A DNA stretch of 64,000 nt, from positions 1 to 64,000 of the forward strand of contig JAZRDO010000001.1 in NCBI GenBank assembly GCA_045660325.1, written 5' to 3'. The stretch comes from SVTX01 sp045660325 (GTDB lineage: Bacteria; Bacillota; Clostridia; Oscillospirales; CAG-272). Below are positions 8,088 to 16,553 of the stretch, piece by piece (within the stretch, counting starts at the first letter, position 1; every line of letters starts with the position of its first letter). The notes below the pieces were generated by a model that was given only the letters and a program-made list of their open reading frames with translations, did not search any database and was not told the DNA's origin. Both the position numbers and the translations under genes were made by a program.

Positions 8088-9749
8088 ATGTCCGAAGAAA
8101 TTATTGCTGGTAATTTTATACACGATATTATCGACGGGGATTTAAATGAAAATCCCGATCTCAAAATACACACTCGATTCCCTCCCGAGCCTAACGGATA
8201 CCTCCATATCGGCTCTGTAAAGGCGATCTGTGTAAATACTGACGTAGCAAACAAGTATAACGGCCTTTTCAATCTCCGTTACGATGACACAAATCCCGCA
8301 AAGGAATCCGATGAATTCGTTCGTTCCATCCGTGAGGACCTTGAATGGCTCGGCGCAACACCCACAGGCGGCGTTTTCTACGGCTCCGACTATTTCGGCA
8401 AATGCTACGAATTTGCAGTACAGCTCATCCGTCAGGGCGACGCGTACGTTTGCGATCTCTCCAAGGATGACCTTGCTGACTACAAGGGTACTGACCGCGC
8501 AATTGCAGGTAAGGAATCCCCCTACCGTAACCGCTCCGTAGAGGAAAACCTCGATCTTTTTGAAAGAATGAAAAACGGCGAATTTGCCGACGGCGCTCGC
8601 ACGCTCCGCGCTAAGATCGACCCCACAAGCGACAACCCTTATCTCCGCGACCCCGTAATTTACAGAATCAAGCACATTCATCATCACCGTCAGGGCGACA
8701 CGTGGTGCGTATATCCTATGTACGACTTCGCTCATCCCATTCAGGACGCGCTCGAGGGTATTACACACTCCCTCTGCTCCAGCGAATTCCGTAACCATCG
8801 CCCTCTCTACGACTGGGTAGTAGAAAAGATCGGCTTCGCTCAGAAGCCTCATCAGTGGGAATTCGGCAGAATGAATATCACGTACACGGTTATGTCCAAG
8901 AGATATCTCCGTCAGCTCGTTGAGGAAAATCACGTTGACGGCTGGGACGACCCCCGTCTCCCCACTCTCTGCGGTCTCCGTCGCCGTGGCTACACTCCCG
9001 CAGCTCTCTTTACGTTCGTTCGTGAGGCGGGTGTTACAAACACAGACCACACAGTTGACGTTCGTCAGCTTGAGGCTTGCGTGCGCGACGATCTCAACGA
9101 AAATGCTTTGCGCAGGGTTGCGATCGCAAATCCCATAAAGGTTATTATCGACAACTATCCCGAGGACAAGGAGGAGATGATCTCTCTTCCCAACCATCCT
9201 CAGAAGGAGGAGCTCGGTCGCCGCGACGTGCCTATGACACGCGAGATCTACATTGATGCGGACGACTTTGCTGAGGTTCCGCCTCCCAAGTTCTTCCGTC
9301 TTAAGCCCGACGGCGAGGTTCGTCTTATGGGCGGATATATTATCAAGTACGCGGGAATTGAAAAGAACGAGGACGGCTCTATCAAGTGCATCCACGCGAC
9401 AGCGGACCTTGAAACAGGTAACGGCAATCCCATCGACGGTAGAAAGATCAAGGGCACTATCCATTGGCTCTCCGCAAAGTATGCAAAGCCCGCCTCCATT
9501 ATGCTCTACGACAGACTCTTCAATATTGAAAACACCGCAGAGGTTCCCGAGGGTAAGACATACCTCGACTTCCTCAATCCCGACTCCTTGACAAGAATCG
9601 ACGGCGCTATGGTTGAGCCCTGCCTTGACACAGCTGCTGCGGGAGAAAGATTCCAGTTCGTAAGAATGGGTTATTTCTGCAAGGATACAAAGCACGAGGG
9701 CGTATTCAACAGAGTCGTTTCCCTCAAGGACAGCTTTCCCAAGAAGTAA
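8088..9749 (+). CDS. glnS: Glutaminyl-tRNA synthetase
   Basis: The protein has 553 residues. It has the class I motif H40-I-G-S43 in the GlnRS-specific context RFPPEPNGYLHIGS, then RYDDTNP (the GlnRS counterpart of RIEDTD) and VMSKR (268-272). The C-terminal beta-barrel anticodon domain shows GRKIKGTIHWLSA, also typical of GlnRS. It makes Gln-tRNA-Gln directly, without the GatCAB amidotransferase used by most Firmicutes. It lies 20 bp after gltX with its own ribosome-binding site, so the two related synthetases are co-transcribed. Acquisition by transfer is the usual explanation for GlnRS outside proteobacteria, but codon use here looks like its neighbours. Confidence 0.95.
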   Translation: MSEEIIAGNFIHDIIDGDLNENPDLKIHTRFPPEPNGYLHIGSVKAICVNTDVANKYNGLFNLRYDDTNPAKESDEFVRSIREDLEWLGATPTGGVFYGSDYFGKCYEFAVQLIRQGDAYVCDLSKDDLADYKGTDRAIAGKESPYRNRSVEENLDLFERMKNGEFADGARTLRAKIDPTSDNPYLRDPVIYRIKHIHHHRQGDTWCVYPMYDFAHPIQDALEGITHSLCSSEFRNHRPLYDWVVEKIGFAQKPHQWEFGRMNITYTVMSKRYLRQLVEENHVDGWDDPRLPTLCGLRRRGYTPAALFTFVREAGVTNTDHTVDVRQLEACVRDDLNENALRRVAIANPIKVIIDNYPEDKEEMISLPNHPQKEELGRRDVPMTREIYIDADDFAEVPPPKFFRLKPDGEVRLMGGYIIKYAGIEKNEDGSIKCIHATADLETGNGNPIDGRKIKGTIHWLSAKYAKPASIMLYDRLFNIENTAEVPEGKTYLDFLNPDSLTRIDGAMVEPCLDTAAAGERFQFVRMGYFCKDTKHEGVFNRVVSLKDSFPKK

Positions 9750-9758
9750 GGTGACGGT

Positions 9759-10067
9759 ATGCTGGAATTCATAATTCAACGCCCCATACTTTCCGCGATA
9801 ATAATATATCTTCTTATAATGTCGGTCGTGGCGATAATCACGTGCGTATACGACAAGAGGATATCAAAAAAGAACCGCGTTGAGCTTCGCGTCCCCGAGC
9901 GTGGACTTATGATCATTTCCGCTATCGGCGGTAGCGTTGCGATGCTCATCACAATGCTTCTTATAAGGCACAAGACCAAGCACGTAAAATTTATGCTCGG
10001 CATTCCCGTAATTATCGTCGTTCAAGCGGCAATTATCGGTTTGCTTATATATTTCGGTGTAATTTGA
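9759..10067 (+). CDS. DUF1294 family small membrane protein
   Basis: The protein has 102 residues. It carries the DUF1294 signature in order: a first transmembrane helix (about 10-30), YDKRISKKNR, RVPERGL, GGSVAMLITMLLIRHKTKHVKF, and a last helix (about 78-100). The function of the family is unknown. It starts 9 bp after glnS with a GGTGACGG ribosome-binding site and ends the operon, just before a terminator. Confidence 0.85.
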   Translation: MLEFIIQRPILSAIIIYLLIMSVVAIITCVYDKRISKKNRVELRVPERGLMIISAIGGSVAMLITMLLIRHKTKHVKFMLGIPVIIVVQAAIIGLLIYFGVI

Positions 10068-10086
10068 TTGTGAAATTTATACAAAA

Positions 10087-10113
10087 ACCGTCGCCTTGTG
10101 CGGCGGTTTTTTG
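10087..10113 (+). terminator. Terminator ending the hydrolase-gltX-glnS operon
   Basis: An 8-bp stem ACCGTCGC (10087-10094) and GCGGCGGT (10100-10107), with one G-T pair, is followed by TTTTT. Confidence 0.88.
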
Positions 10114-10126
10114 ACAAAATTTACAC

Positions 10127-10155
10127 TTGCAAAAAATGAACACGAGTGTTATAAT
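10127..10155 (+). promoter_or_regulatory. Promoter of the pheST T-box transcript
   Basis: TTGCAA (10127-10132) and TATAAT (10150-10155) are separated by 17 bp, right before the T-box leader. Confidence 0.65.
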
Positions 10156-10161
10156 ATAATA

Positions 10162-10428
10162 GATAAATGAAGAAAAGCTATGATGAAGTTGGCGTCTTCT
10201 CAAGGTGTATCACAGAGAGTCTGCGTTCGGTGCGAGCAGATATATACAGAGATGATCGCATTTCCCTTCGGAGCTTGTCGGGTCAAATTTCAGTAGCTCG
10301 ACACGGCGGACACCGTTAGCAGTCAATCAAAGTGTTGGCTTTGAAATACAGGTCAAAATGTGGGTGGTACCACGGAAAACTATGCTTTTTCGTCCCGTTT
10401 CTCAAAAAGAGAGACAGGGGCTTTTTTA
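10162..10428 (+). promoter_or_regulatory. T-box leader controlling pheST
   Basis: The conserved T-box sequence GGGTGGTACCACGG lies at 10362-10375. It is followed by a terminator hairpin CGTCCCGTTTCTC / GAGAGACAGGGGC (10391-10421) with TTTTTT. Uncharged tRNA-Phe should bind the specifier and the T-box bulge and so favour the antiterminator, allowing pheST transcription when phenylalanine is short. An AGAG loop element is visible near 10214-10218. A UUC at 10262-10264 is a possible phenylalanine specifier, but I could not fold stem I with confidence. The amino-acid assignment rests mainly on the downstream genes. Confidence 0.93.
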
Positions 10429-10471
10429 TTTATAAAAAATAAATTCACATAAAGCTTGAAAGGATACGACG

Positions 10472-11494
10472 ATGAAAGAAACATTGATCAAGATCAAAGC
10501 GGAGGCGCTTGAGGTAATTAACGCTCCCGAAACAAACGACGCGACTCTCGAGGCCGCAAGAGTTAAGTATCTCGGTAAGAAGGGCGAGCTTACGAGCGTT
10601 CTTCGTATGATGGGTAAGCTTACTCCCGAGGAAAGACCCATTATCGGTCAGCTTGCAAACGAGGTAAGAGCCGCTATCGAAGAAGCAATTGCGGAAAAGA
10701 AGGCAATTCTCGCAGAGAAGGCTCTTGAAGAAAAGCTTGTAAACGAAAAGCTCGACGTAACGATGCCCGGCAAGGTGCAGAAGATCGGTCACCGCCATCC
10801 TCTCACACTCGTCCAGCGCGACCTTGAAGATATTTTTATCGGTATGGGCTTCTCCATAGTTGAAGGTCCCGAGGTTGAGTACGACTACTACAACTTCCAG
10901 GCGCTCAACATTCCCGAAAATCATCCCGCGCGCGACACACAGGACACATTCTATATTACGGACAATATTCTTCTTCGTTCCCAGACCTCTCCCGTTCAGG
11001 CGAGAACAATGGAAAAGCAGAAGCCCCCGATCCGCATCATCTCCCCCGGCCGCGTTTACAGAAGCGACGCTATGGACGCGACACACTCCCCTCTCTTCCA
11101 TCAGATGGAAGGTCTCGTAGTTGACGAGGGAATCACGATGGGCGACCTTAAGGGCATGCTTGAAACGTTCGCTAAGACCGAGTTCGGCGAGGATACAAGA
11201 ATTCGTTTCCGTCCCCACCACTTCCCCTTCACTGAACCCTCCGCAGAGGTTGATATCTCCTGCTTTATGTGTGGCGGTAAGGGCTGCAGACTTTGTAAGG
11301 GCGAGGGCTGGATCGAGATCCTCGGCGCAGGTATGGTTCACCCCAACGTGCTTTCCATGTGCGGAATCGACCCCGAAAAGTACTCAGGCTTTGCATTCGG
11401 TATGGGCGTTGAAAGAATCGCTATGCTCAAGTACCACATCGACGACATCCGTCATTTCTACGAGAATGACGTAAGATTCATCGAGCAGTTTTAA
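10472..11494 (+). CDS. pheS: Phenylalanyl-tRNA synthetase alpha subunit
   Basis: The protein has 340 residues, the usual length. The N-terminal coiled coil (1-85) contacts tRNA. The class II catalytic core (about 105-335) shows the GHRHPLT motif, SPGRVYRSDAMDATHSPLFHQMEG (motif 2 region, given here as a longer known segment at about residues 191-214), FRPHHFPFTEPSAE and the motif 3 glycine-rich GFAFGMGVERI. It forms an (alpha-beta)2 tetramer with PheT and charges tRNA-Phe. The gene lies directly behind a T-box leader, and 22 bp separate it from pheT. Confidence 0.97.
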   Translation: MKETLIKIKAEALEVINAPETNDATLEAARVKYLGKKGELTSVLRMMGKLTPEERPIIGQLANEVRAAIEEAIAEKKAILAEKALEEKLVNEKLDVTMPGKVQKIGHRHPLTLVQRDLEDIFIGMGFSIVEGPEVEYDYYNFQALNIPENHPARDTQDTFYITDNILLRSQTSPVQARTMEKQKPPIRIISPGRVYRSDAMDATHSPLFHQMEGLVVDEGITMGDLKGMLETFAKTEFGEDTRIRFRPHHFPFTEPSAEVDISCFMCGGKGCRLCKGEGWIEILGAGMVHPNVLSMCGIDPEKYSGFAFGMGVERIAMLKYHIDDIRHFYENDVRFIEQF

Positions 11495-11516
11495 TTTTGA
11501 AAGGTAGGTAAATACA

Positions 11517-13916
11517 ATGAATCTTTCAATGAATTGGTTACACGATTTTACAAATACAGACGGCTTGACTGCCAAGCAGTTTGCCGACAGAATGACCGAC
11601 ACAGGAAGCAAGGTTGAAGGTTTCGAGGTGCTTGGCGAGGAGATCTCAAACGTCATCGTCGCAAAGGTTGAATCTATGGAAAGACACCCCGACTCCGACC
11701 ATCTCTTCATCTGTCAGGTAAACATTGGTAACGGTGTGGTAACACAGATCGTTACAGGCGCGCAGAACGTAAACGCAGGCGACATCGTGCCCGCGGCTAT
11801 TCCCGTAGCGCATCTCCCCGGCGGCATCACGATCAAGCCCGGTAAGCTCCGCGGCGTTGAGTCCAACGGTATGCTCTGCTCCATGGGTGAGCTCGGCCTT
11901 ACAGCCAACGATATGCCCGGCAAGGCTGAGGACGGCATTCTTATTCTTGATCCCGAGTTTGAGGAAAAGCTCGGTATGGATATCAAGGAAGCTCTCCTTA
12001 TGAACGACACGGTGGTTGAGTTCGAGATCACATCCAACCGCCCCGACTGTCTCTCTGTTATCGGTCTTGCAAGAGAGAGCGCTATCTCCTTTGACAAGCC
12101 CTTCTCCGTTCCTTCTCCCGTAGTAAAGGAAACAGGCGACGGCGACGACATCAAAAACTATCTCGCAGTTGAAATAAACGACTCCGACCTCTGCTTCAGA
12201 TATGCGGCAAAGGTTGTAAAGAACGTAAAAATCGCGCCCTCTCCCCTTTGGATGAGAATGCGCCTCCGCGCAGCAGGTGTAAGACCTATTAACAACATTG
12301 TCGACATTACAAACTACGTAATGCTTGAATACGGTCAGCCCATGCACGCGTTCGACTACTCCTGCCTCGACGGATCAAAGATCAACGTTCGTCGCGCAGA
12401 GGATGGCGAGCTTTTCCGCTCCCTTGACGACAAGGATCACACACTCGACTCCACAATGCTCGTAATTGCCGACGAAAAGAAGGCTTGCGCGCTTGCAGGT
12501 GTTATGGGTGGCGCAAACTCCGAGATCAAGGACGACACAACCACAGTTGTATTTGAATCCGCATCCTTCCTCGGTACAAGCGTAAGAGTTACCGCAAAGA
12601 AGAACGGTATGAGAACGGAATCCTCCTCCCGCTTTGAAAAGGGTCTTGACCCCGAAAACGCTATGGCAGGACTTCTCCGCGCTTGCGAGCTTATCCAGCT
12701 CCTCGGCGCAGGCGACGTGGTTGACGGCACTATTGACGTTTACCCCACAAAGCCCACAGTTCCCACTCTTCCCCTTGAGGTTGAGAAGATCAATGCCTTC
12801 CTCGGCGTTGAGCTTTCAAAGGAATATATGGTTGACATTCTCACTCGCCTTGAATGTAAGGTTGAAGGCGACACTGTTACTCCTCCCACGTTCCGTCAGG
12901 ACCTCACTTGCATGAACGACCTCGCTGAAGAGGTTATCAGAATCTACGGCTACAACAACATCAAGTCCACCTGCATCAATGCGGAAACAACTCAGGGCGG
13001 CAGAACTCCCAAGCAGCAGCACGAGGTCAACACTGAGGCTCTTATGTACGGTATGGGCTTCGACCAGATACAGACGTTCTCCTTCATCAGCCCCCGCTAC
13101 TACGACAAGATCAGAATGGCGGCAGACGACACACGTCGCAAGAGTGTTGTTATCACAAATCCTCTTGGCGAGGACACAAGCGTTATGAGAACTACTGCTC
13201 TCCCCTCTCTTCTTGAGGTGCTTGCAAGAAACAACAACCTTTCTAATAATAACGTTCGCGTATTTGAAATGGCTTCTATTTATATTCCCGCTGAGGATAT
13301 CAAGAATCTTCCCGAGGAAAGAAAGATCCTCACACTCGGTATGTACGGCGACGAGGACTTCTACTCTCTCAAGGGCGCGGTTGTAAACGTGCTTGAGGCG
13401 GCAGGAATTGAGAAGGCAAAATTCGTGTCCTGCGCCGATAATAACGCATACCACCCCGGTAGATGCGCTAAGGTTTACACAAGAGGCGGTGTTGAGCTTG
13501 GTGTTATCGGTCAGCTTCATCCCTTGACCGCAAAGAACTACGATCTCGACGTTGACGTATACGTTGCTGAGCTTGACTTCGACAGAATCTGGGAATGCGC
13601 AGACCTCACGGTTGACTACAAGCCCATGTCCAAGTTCCCCAGCGTTACACGTGACTTCTCCTTCGTTTGTGACGAATCCCTTGAGGTTGGCACAATTGAA
13701 GAGGTTATGACTCGCGCGGCAGGTAAGCTTTGCGTAGGTGTTTCCCTCTTTGATATCTACCGCGGCGCGCAGATCGGCGAGGGCAAAAAGTCGGTTTCCT
13801 TCCGTATAACACTCCATGCCAACGATAGAACACTTACTGTTGAAGAGGCTGACAAGGTATCAAGCAAGGTGCTGAGTGACCTCAAGTTCAAGCTCGGTAT
13901 CGGCATCCGCGAATAA
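11517..13916 (+). CDS. pheT: Phenylalanyl-tRNA synthetase beta subunit
   Basis: The protein has 799 residues, the normal length for bacterial PheT. Visible domains in order are an N-terminal piece, the OB-fold tRNA-binding domain (about 40-150, with HPDSDHLFICQV and GMLCSMGELG), the B3/B4 editing domain (about 205-385), the B5 domain (about 400-475), a degenerate class II core, and the C-terminal FDX-ACB anticodon domain (about 705-798, PSVTRDFSFV). It edits mischarged Tyr-tRNA-Phe and binds tRNA. The ATG at 11517 follows an AAAGGTAGG ribosome-binding site. It is co-transcribed with pheS under the T-box. Confidence 0.97.
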   Translation: MNLSMNWLHDFTNTDGLTAKQFADRMTDTGSKVEGFEVLGEEISNVIVAKVESMERHPDSDHLFICQVNIGNGVVTQIVTGAQNVNAGDIVPAAIPVAHLPGGITIKPGKLRGVESNGMLCSMGELGLTANDMPGKAEDGILILDPEFEEKLGMDIKEALLMNDTVVEFEITSNRPDCLSVIGLARESAISFDKPFSVPSPVVKETGDGDDIKNYLAVEINDSDLCFRYAAKVVKNVKIAPSPLWMRMRLRAAGVRPINNIVDITNYVMLEYGQPMHAFDYSCLDGSKINVRRAEDGELFRSLDDKDHTLDSTMLVIADEKKACALAGVMGGANSEIKDDTTTVVFESASFLGTSVRVTAKKNGMRTESSSRFEKGLDPENAMAGLLRACELIQLLGAGDVVDGTIDVYPTKPTVPTLPLEVEKINAFLGVELSKEYMVDILTRLECKVEGDTVTPPTFRQDLTCMNDLAEEVIRIYGYNNIKSTCINAETTQGGRTPKQQHEVNTEALMYGMGFDQIQTFSFISPRYYDKIRMAADDTRRKSVVITNPLGEDTSVMRTTALPSLLEVLARNNNLSNNNVRVFEMASIYIPAEDIKNLPEERKILTLGMYGDEDFYSLKGAVVNVLEAAGIEKAKFVSCADNNAYHPGRCAKVYTRGGVELGVIGQLHPLTAKNYDLDVDVYVAELDFDRIWECADLTVDYKPMSKFPSVTRDFSFVCDESLEVGTIEEVMTRAAGKLCVGVSLFDIYRGAQIGEGKKSVSFRITLHANDRTLTVEEADKVSSKVLSDLKFKLGIGIRE

Positions 13917-13924
13917 GGTGTACT

Positions 13925-14143
13925 ATGGATCAGAAAAAGCTTGATAGAATAAACGAGCTCGGCAGAAAGAAAAAGGCGGGCATCCCACTCACTCCCGAGG
14001 AAGCGGCGGAGCGCGAAATTCTCCACAAGGAGTATATCGCCGAATACCGCGCGTACCTTCGCGGAATTCTCGATAACACAGTTATCGAGCGTCCCGACGG
14101 AACTCGTGAGAGAGTAGCGGACAGATATAATAAAAAAGATTAA
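13925..14143 (+). CDS. DUF896 (YnzC-like) small protein
   Basis: The protein has 72 residues and matches the DUF896/YnzC family pattern: an N-terminal helix pair (LDRINELGRKKKAG, then LTPEEAAEREILHKEYI) followed by a conserved FR/YRAYLRG helix and a short tail. It is cytoplasmic and of unknown function; in B. subtilis ynzC lies in a LexA-controlled operon. Here it follows pheT by 8 bp and closes the pheST operon just before the terminator. An SOS link cannot be claimed here because no LexA box was identified. Confidence 0.85.
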   Translation: MDQKKLDRINELGRKKKAGIPLTPEEAAEREILHKEYIAEYRAYLRGILDNTVIERPDGTRERVADRYNKKD

Positions 14144-14146
14144 AAG

Positions 14147-14182
14147 AAATCCCCCTCGGCAATTCCGAGGGGGATTTTCTAT
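14147..14182 (+). terminator. Terminator of the pheST operon
   Basis: The strong stem AAATCCCCCTCGG (14147-14159) and CCGAGGGGGATTT (14165-14177), with a CAATT loop, has A and T flanks. It may also serve the convergent lipoprotein gene on the minus strand. Confidence 0.92.
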
Positions 14183-14192
14183 ATACAAATCA

Positions 14193-14744
14193 TTAATCAA
14201 TAGACATATAATAGTTGGGCTCAGCACAATATACGTCCGCTCTTTGCTCAAGTGTTTTTATAACGTTCAAAACATTCTCCTTGGAATGAGTACCAAGCTT
14301 TAAGCTGAGAATTTTACAAAGCTTGCCTTCTGTTGGGCCAATAGTCAGATCCTTAACCTCAATACAACCTACGTACTCAAAATCAGCGACTGTATATTCC
14401 ACAAAATTGTACTCGGGGAACATGACGAGTAATAATTCATAATCACTGAACAAATCATCCAGAGTAGCTTGACAATAAATTTTCTCCAAGGGTTCGGATG
14501 TGGACTGATTATTGCTTTCGGTAGTATTTGACTCTGTCTTATTGTTGCTTCCCTGAGTTGTGTTTGATTCAATCGGGTTGTTACTTCCCTGCGTTGTATT
14601 TGATTCAGCGGGATCATTATTACCATCCGTCATATTAGACTCGATCGGATTATCGTTATATTCTACATAATTACAAGATACAAGATTCAATAATAAAACG
14701 GCAGTCAGCAAAACAACGGTCAATAAAAAAAGCTTATTTTTCAT
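14193..14744 (-). CDS. Small lipoprotein with Asn/Thr/Ser repeats and a protease-propeptide-like domain
   Basis: The protein has 183 residues. The ATG at 14744 follows AAAGGAGAG; a longer open frame upstream has no such site. The signal peptide ends in the lipobox L-V-S-C24. Residues about 30-88 are low-complexity repeats of the type PIESNTTQGSNN, likely a cell-wall spacer. Residues about 95-183 form a compact domain ending VIKTLEQRADVYCAEPNYYM, which resembles the N-terminal prodomain of fervidolysin/subtilisin-like proteases (I9-type, with the recurrent VxYAEPNY ending). No protease domain follows, so it may be a stand-alone protease inhibitor or chaperone-like lipoprotein. That role is inference. 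It has its own promoter, divergent from the deacetylase gene. Confidence 0.7.
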   Translation of the reverse strand: MKNKLFLLTVVLLTAVLLLNLVSCNYVEYNDNPIESNMTDGNNDPAESNTTQGSNNPIESNTTQGSNNKTESNTTESNNQSTSEPLEKIYCQATLDDLFSDYELLLVMFPEYNFVEYTVADFEYVGCIEVKDLTIGPTEGKLCKILSLKLGTHSKENVLNVIKTLEQRADVYCAEPNYYMSID

Positions 14745-14795
14745 AAGACAACTCTCCTTTATCTGGATTTTGGAAGTATTCCTACCTCTATTTTT

Positions 14796-14824
14796 ATTAT
14801 AATATAGAAAATGCAAAAAGTCAA
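14796..14824 (-). promoter_or_regulatory. Promoter of the small lipoprotein gene
   Basis: On the minus strand, TTGACT (14824-14819) and TATAAT (14801-14796) are separated by 17 bp, about 52 bp before the start codon. It is divergent from the promoter at 14838-14866. Confidence 0.75.
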
Positions 14825-14837
14825 GCGCGCTATTCTA

Positions 14838-14866
14838 TTGACTTTTTCCGCAAAAAAGTATATAAT
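14838..14866 (+). promoter_or_regulatory. Promoter of the polysaccharide deacetylase gene
   Basis: TTGACT (14838-14843) and TATAAT (14861-14866) are separated by 17 bp, 34 bp before the start codon at 14901. Only 13 bp separate its -35 box from that of the divergent promoter, so the two may be co-regulated. Confidence 0.75.
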
Positions 14867-14900
14867 TTATATATGTTTAAAATAGGAGGTGCTGCGGTTT

Positions 14901-15728
14901 ATGTATATGCTTTTCCCGTACGGCAAGCGTAAGGCGTTGACGTTCAGCTACGACGACGGCGTTGAGCAAGACGAAAGACTTATTATGCTTTTCAATAAGT
15001 ATGATCTTAAATGCACCTTCAATCTCAACAGCTTTCATCTTGAAGTTGAGGAGAGGTCCTTTGAGACAGGAAGAATTCATCGCCCTATGGGCCGCCGCAA
15101 GGCGCGCACAGTTTACGGAGAGCTTGGAGCTGATCACGAGATCGCCGTGCATTCCTATTCCCACCCCCACCTTGAACAGCTGTCAAGAGAAGAATGCAAG
15201 CTTCAAATAACGCGCGACCGCGATATGCTTGAAGAAATATTCGGCAAAAGGATCATAGGCAGCGCGTACCCATTCGGCACGTACAACGACACGGTAGTTG
15301 ATGTGCTCCGAGAATGCGACATCAAATACGCGAGAACGGTAGAATCCACTCGCGATTTCAAGATTCCCTCGGATTGGCTCCGAATGCCCGCGACCTGCCA
15401 CCACGACGATCCCGCCCTCTTCCCTCTTGCGGACAAATTCACAAACGGCGCACCCGACGAGCCGTGGCTCTTCTATATATGGGGACATTCGTACGAATTT
15501 GAATCCCACAATAACTGGGAAAGGATCGAGGAGCTTTGCAATATTCTCGGAGGCCGCGACGACGTATGGTATGCGACGAACGGCGAGATATACGAATATA
15601 TCAAGGCATACGAAAGCCTCGTCTTTTACGATGACGGATCTATTCACAATCCCAGAGGCATCCCCGTGTGGATCAACTGCGGACAAGACGTAGTGCTTCT
15701 TCCCAACGAAACAAAAACATTGAAATAA
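14901..15728 (+). CDS. Polysaccharide deacetylase family protein (NodB fold)
   Basis: The protein has 275 residues. AGGAGG at 14884-14889 supports the ATG at 14901. The first NodB motif is TFSYDDG (14-20), with the catalytic and metal-binding aspartates D18 and D19. The second metal motif is HSYSHPH (about residue 95). The motif AYPFGTYND corresponds to motif 3. There is no signal peptide or anchor, so it is probably cytoplasmic and may deacetylate a soluble sugar or have another amidase-like role. The family includes both chitin and peptidoglycan deacetylases. It heads a run of four closely spaced plus-strand genes. Confidence 0.88.
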   Translation: MYMLFPYGKRKALTFSYDDGVEQDERLIMLFNKYDLKCTFNLNSFHLEVEERSFETGRIHRPMGRRKARTVYGELGADHEIAVHSYSHPHLEQLSREECKLQITRDRDMLEEIFGKRIIGSAYPFGTYNDTVVDVLRECDIKYARTVESTRDFKIPSDWLRMPATCHHDDPALFPLADKFTNGAPDEPWLFYIWGHSYEFESHNNWERIEELCNILGGRDDVWYATNGEIYEYIKAYESLVFYDDGSIHNPRGIPVWINCGQDVVLLPNETKTLK

Positions 15729-15736
15729 AGGTATAT

Positions 15737-16066
15737 ATGGAAACAAAAAGATTTTCAAAGAATGACAGCGGATTTATCTGCGCGCACTGTGGCAAACAGG
15801 TTGAGCCGTTAAGCTACACCTCGCGCAATCACTGTCCGTTTTGCCTGTGGTCGCTCCACCTTGACATAAATCCCGGCGACAGGGCGTGCGAGTGCAAAGC
15901 ACCCATGCAGCCGATCAAGGTCATAACCGATCCCAAAAAGGGCTATATTATAATCCACAAATGCACGGGCTGCGGTGAAATTCACAGAAACAAAGCCGCT
16001 CACGAGGCAAAGATTCAGCCCGACAATATCAAATTACTTATTAAATTAACGGCGGAAGAAATTTAA
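15737..16066 (+). CDS. RNHCP domain protein
   Basis: The protein has 109 residues. It has an N-terminal zinc-ribbon pair CAHC (15-18), the signature SRNHCPFCLWSLHLD that names the RNHCP domain (about 29-43), and a C-terminal CxxC (CTGC) followed by HRNKA. Cysteine pairs suggest zinc binding. The family's function is unknown. The ATG at 15737 begins 8 nt after the deacetylase stop with a weak AAAGG site. It lies 3 nt upstream of ruvX, so the two are probably translationally coupled. Confidence 0.85.
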   Translation: METKRFSKNDSGFICAHCGKQVEPLSYTSRNHCPFCLWSLHLDINPGDRACECKAPMQPIKVITDPKKGYIIIHKCTGCGEIHRNKAAHEAKIQPDNIKLLIKLTAEEI

Positions 16067-16069
16067 AAT

Positions 16070-16543
16070 ATGGAAAGATTACTTAAAACAAAGGGTAAAA
16101 TACTCAGCATCGACTTTGGCGACAAGAGAACTGGGCTTGCTGCTTGCGACGTAACTCGCTTCCTTGCCTCTGGCATCGGCACAATCTCCCCCGGCGGTAT
16201 GCAGAAGACCGCAGAGGCGGTAGTCGAAAAGGTACGCGAGCTTAATATCACGGGCGGTATCGTTATCGGTCTCCCTGTAAACATGAACGGCACCGAGGGT
16301 CCTCGCGCCGAACACGCGAGAAAATTTGCGGGAATTGTTGAACGCCTTCTTGACGCGGATGAAAAATACCGCGGTATCCCCATAGTTATGCTTGACGAGA
16401 GAATGACCACTATGGTGGCGGCAAGATATTTGAACGAGACCGACACGCGCGGAAGCAAAAGAAAGGGCGTTATCGACACCCTCTCGGCGCAGATCATTCT
16501 CCAGAATGCGCTCGACCGACTCAAAAATATGAAAGCTGATTGA
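16070..16543 (+). CDS. ruvX: Putative pre-16S rRNA nuclease / RuvX (YqgF)
   Basis: The protein has 157 residues. It shows an RNase H-like fold with the first catalytic aspartate in SIDFGDKRTGLA (D15), IVIGLPVNMNG (second strand), and MLDERMTTMVAA, carrying the conserved acidic pair. It is the essential YqgF/RuvX family, which processes the 5' end of 16S rRNA in E. coli and is also described as a putative Holliday junction resolvase. The ATG lies just after the RNHCP gene. Confidence 0.93.
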   Translation: MERLLKTKGKILSIDFGDKRTGLAACDVTRFLASGIGTISPGGMQKTAEAVVEKVRELNITGGIVIGLPVNMNGTEGPRAEHARKFAGIVERLLDADEKYRGIPIVMLDERMTTMVAARYLNETDTRGSKRKGVIDTLSAQIILQNALDRLKNMKAD

Positions 16544-16553
16544 GGATAAATAA

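Noticed and set aside
10150..10430. Several attenuators or a different riboswitch upstream of pheS
   Set aside because: The invariant GGGTGG-ACC sequence and the position before pheST make T-box control the simplest reading.
14817..14900. A third short gene between the divergent lipoprotein and deacetylase genes
   Set aside because: The interval is fully accounted for by the two divergent promoters and one RBS.
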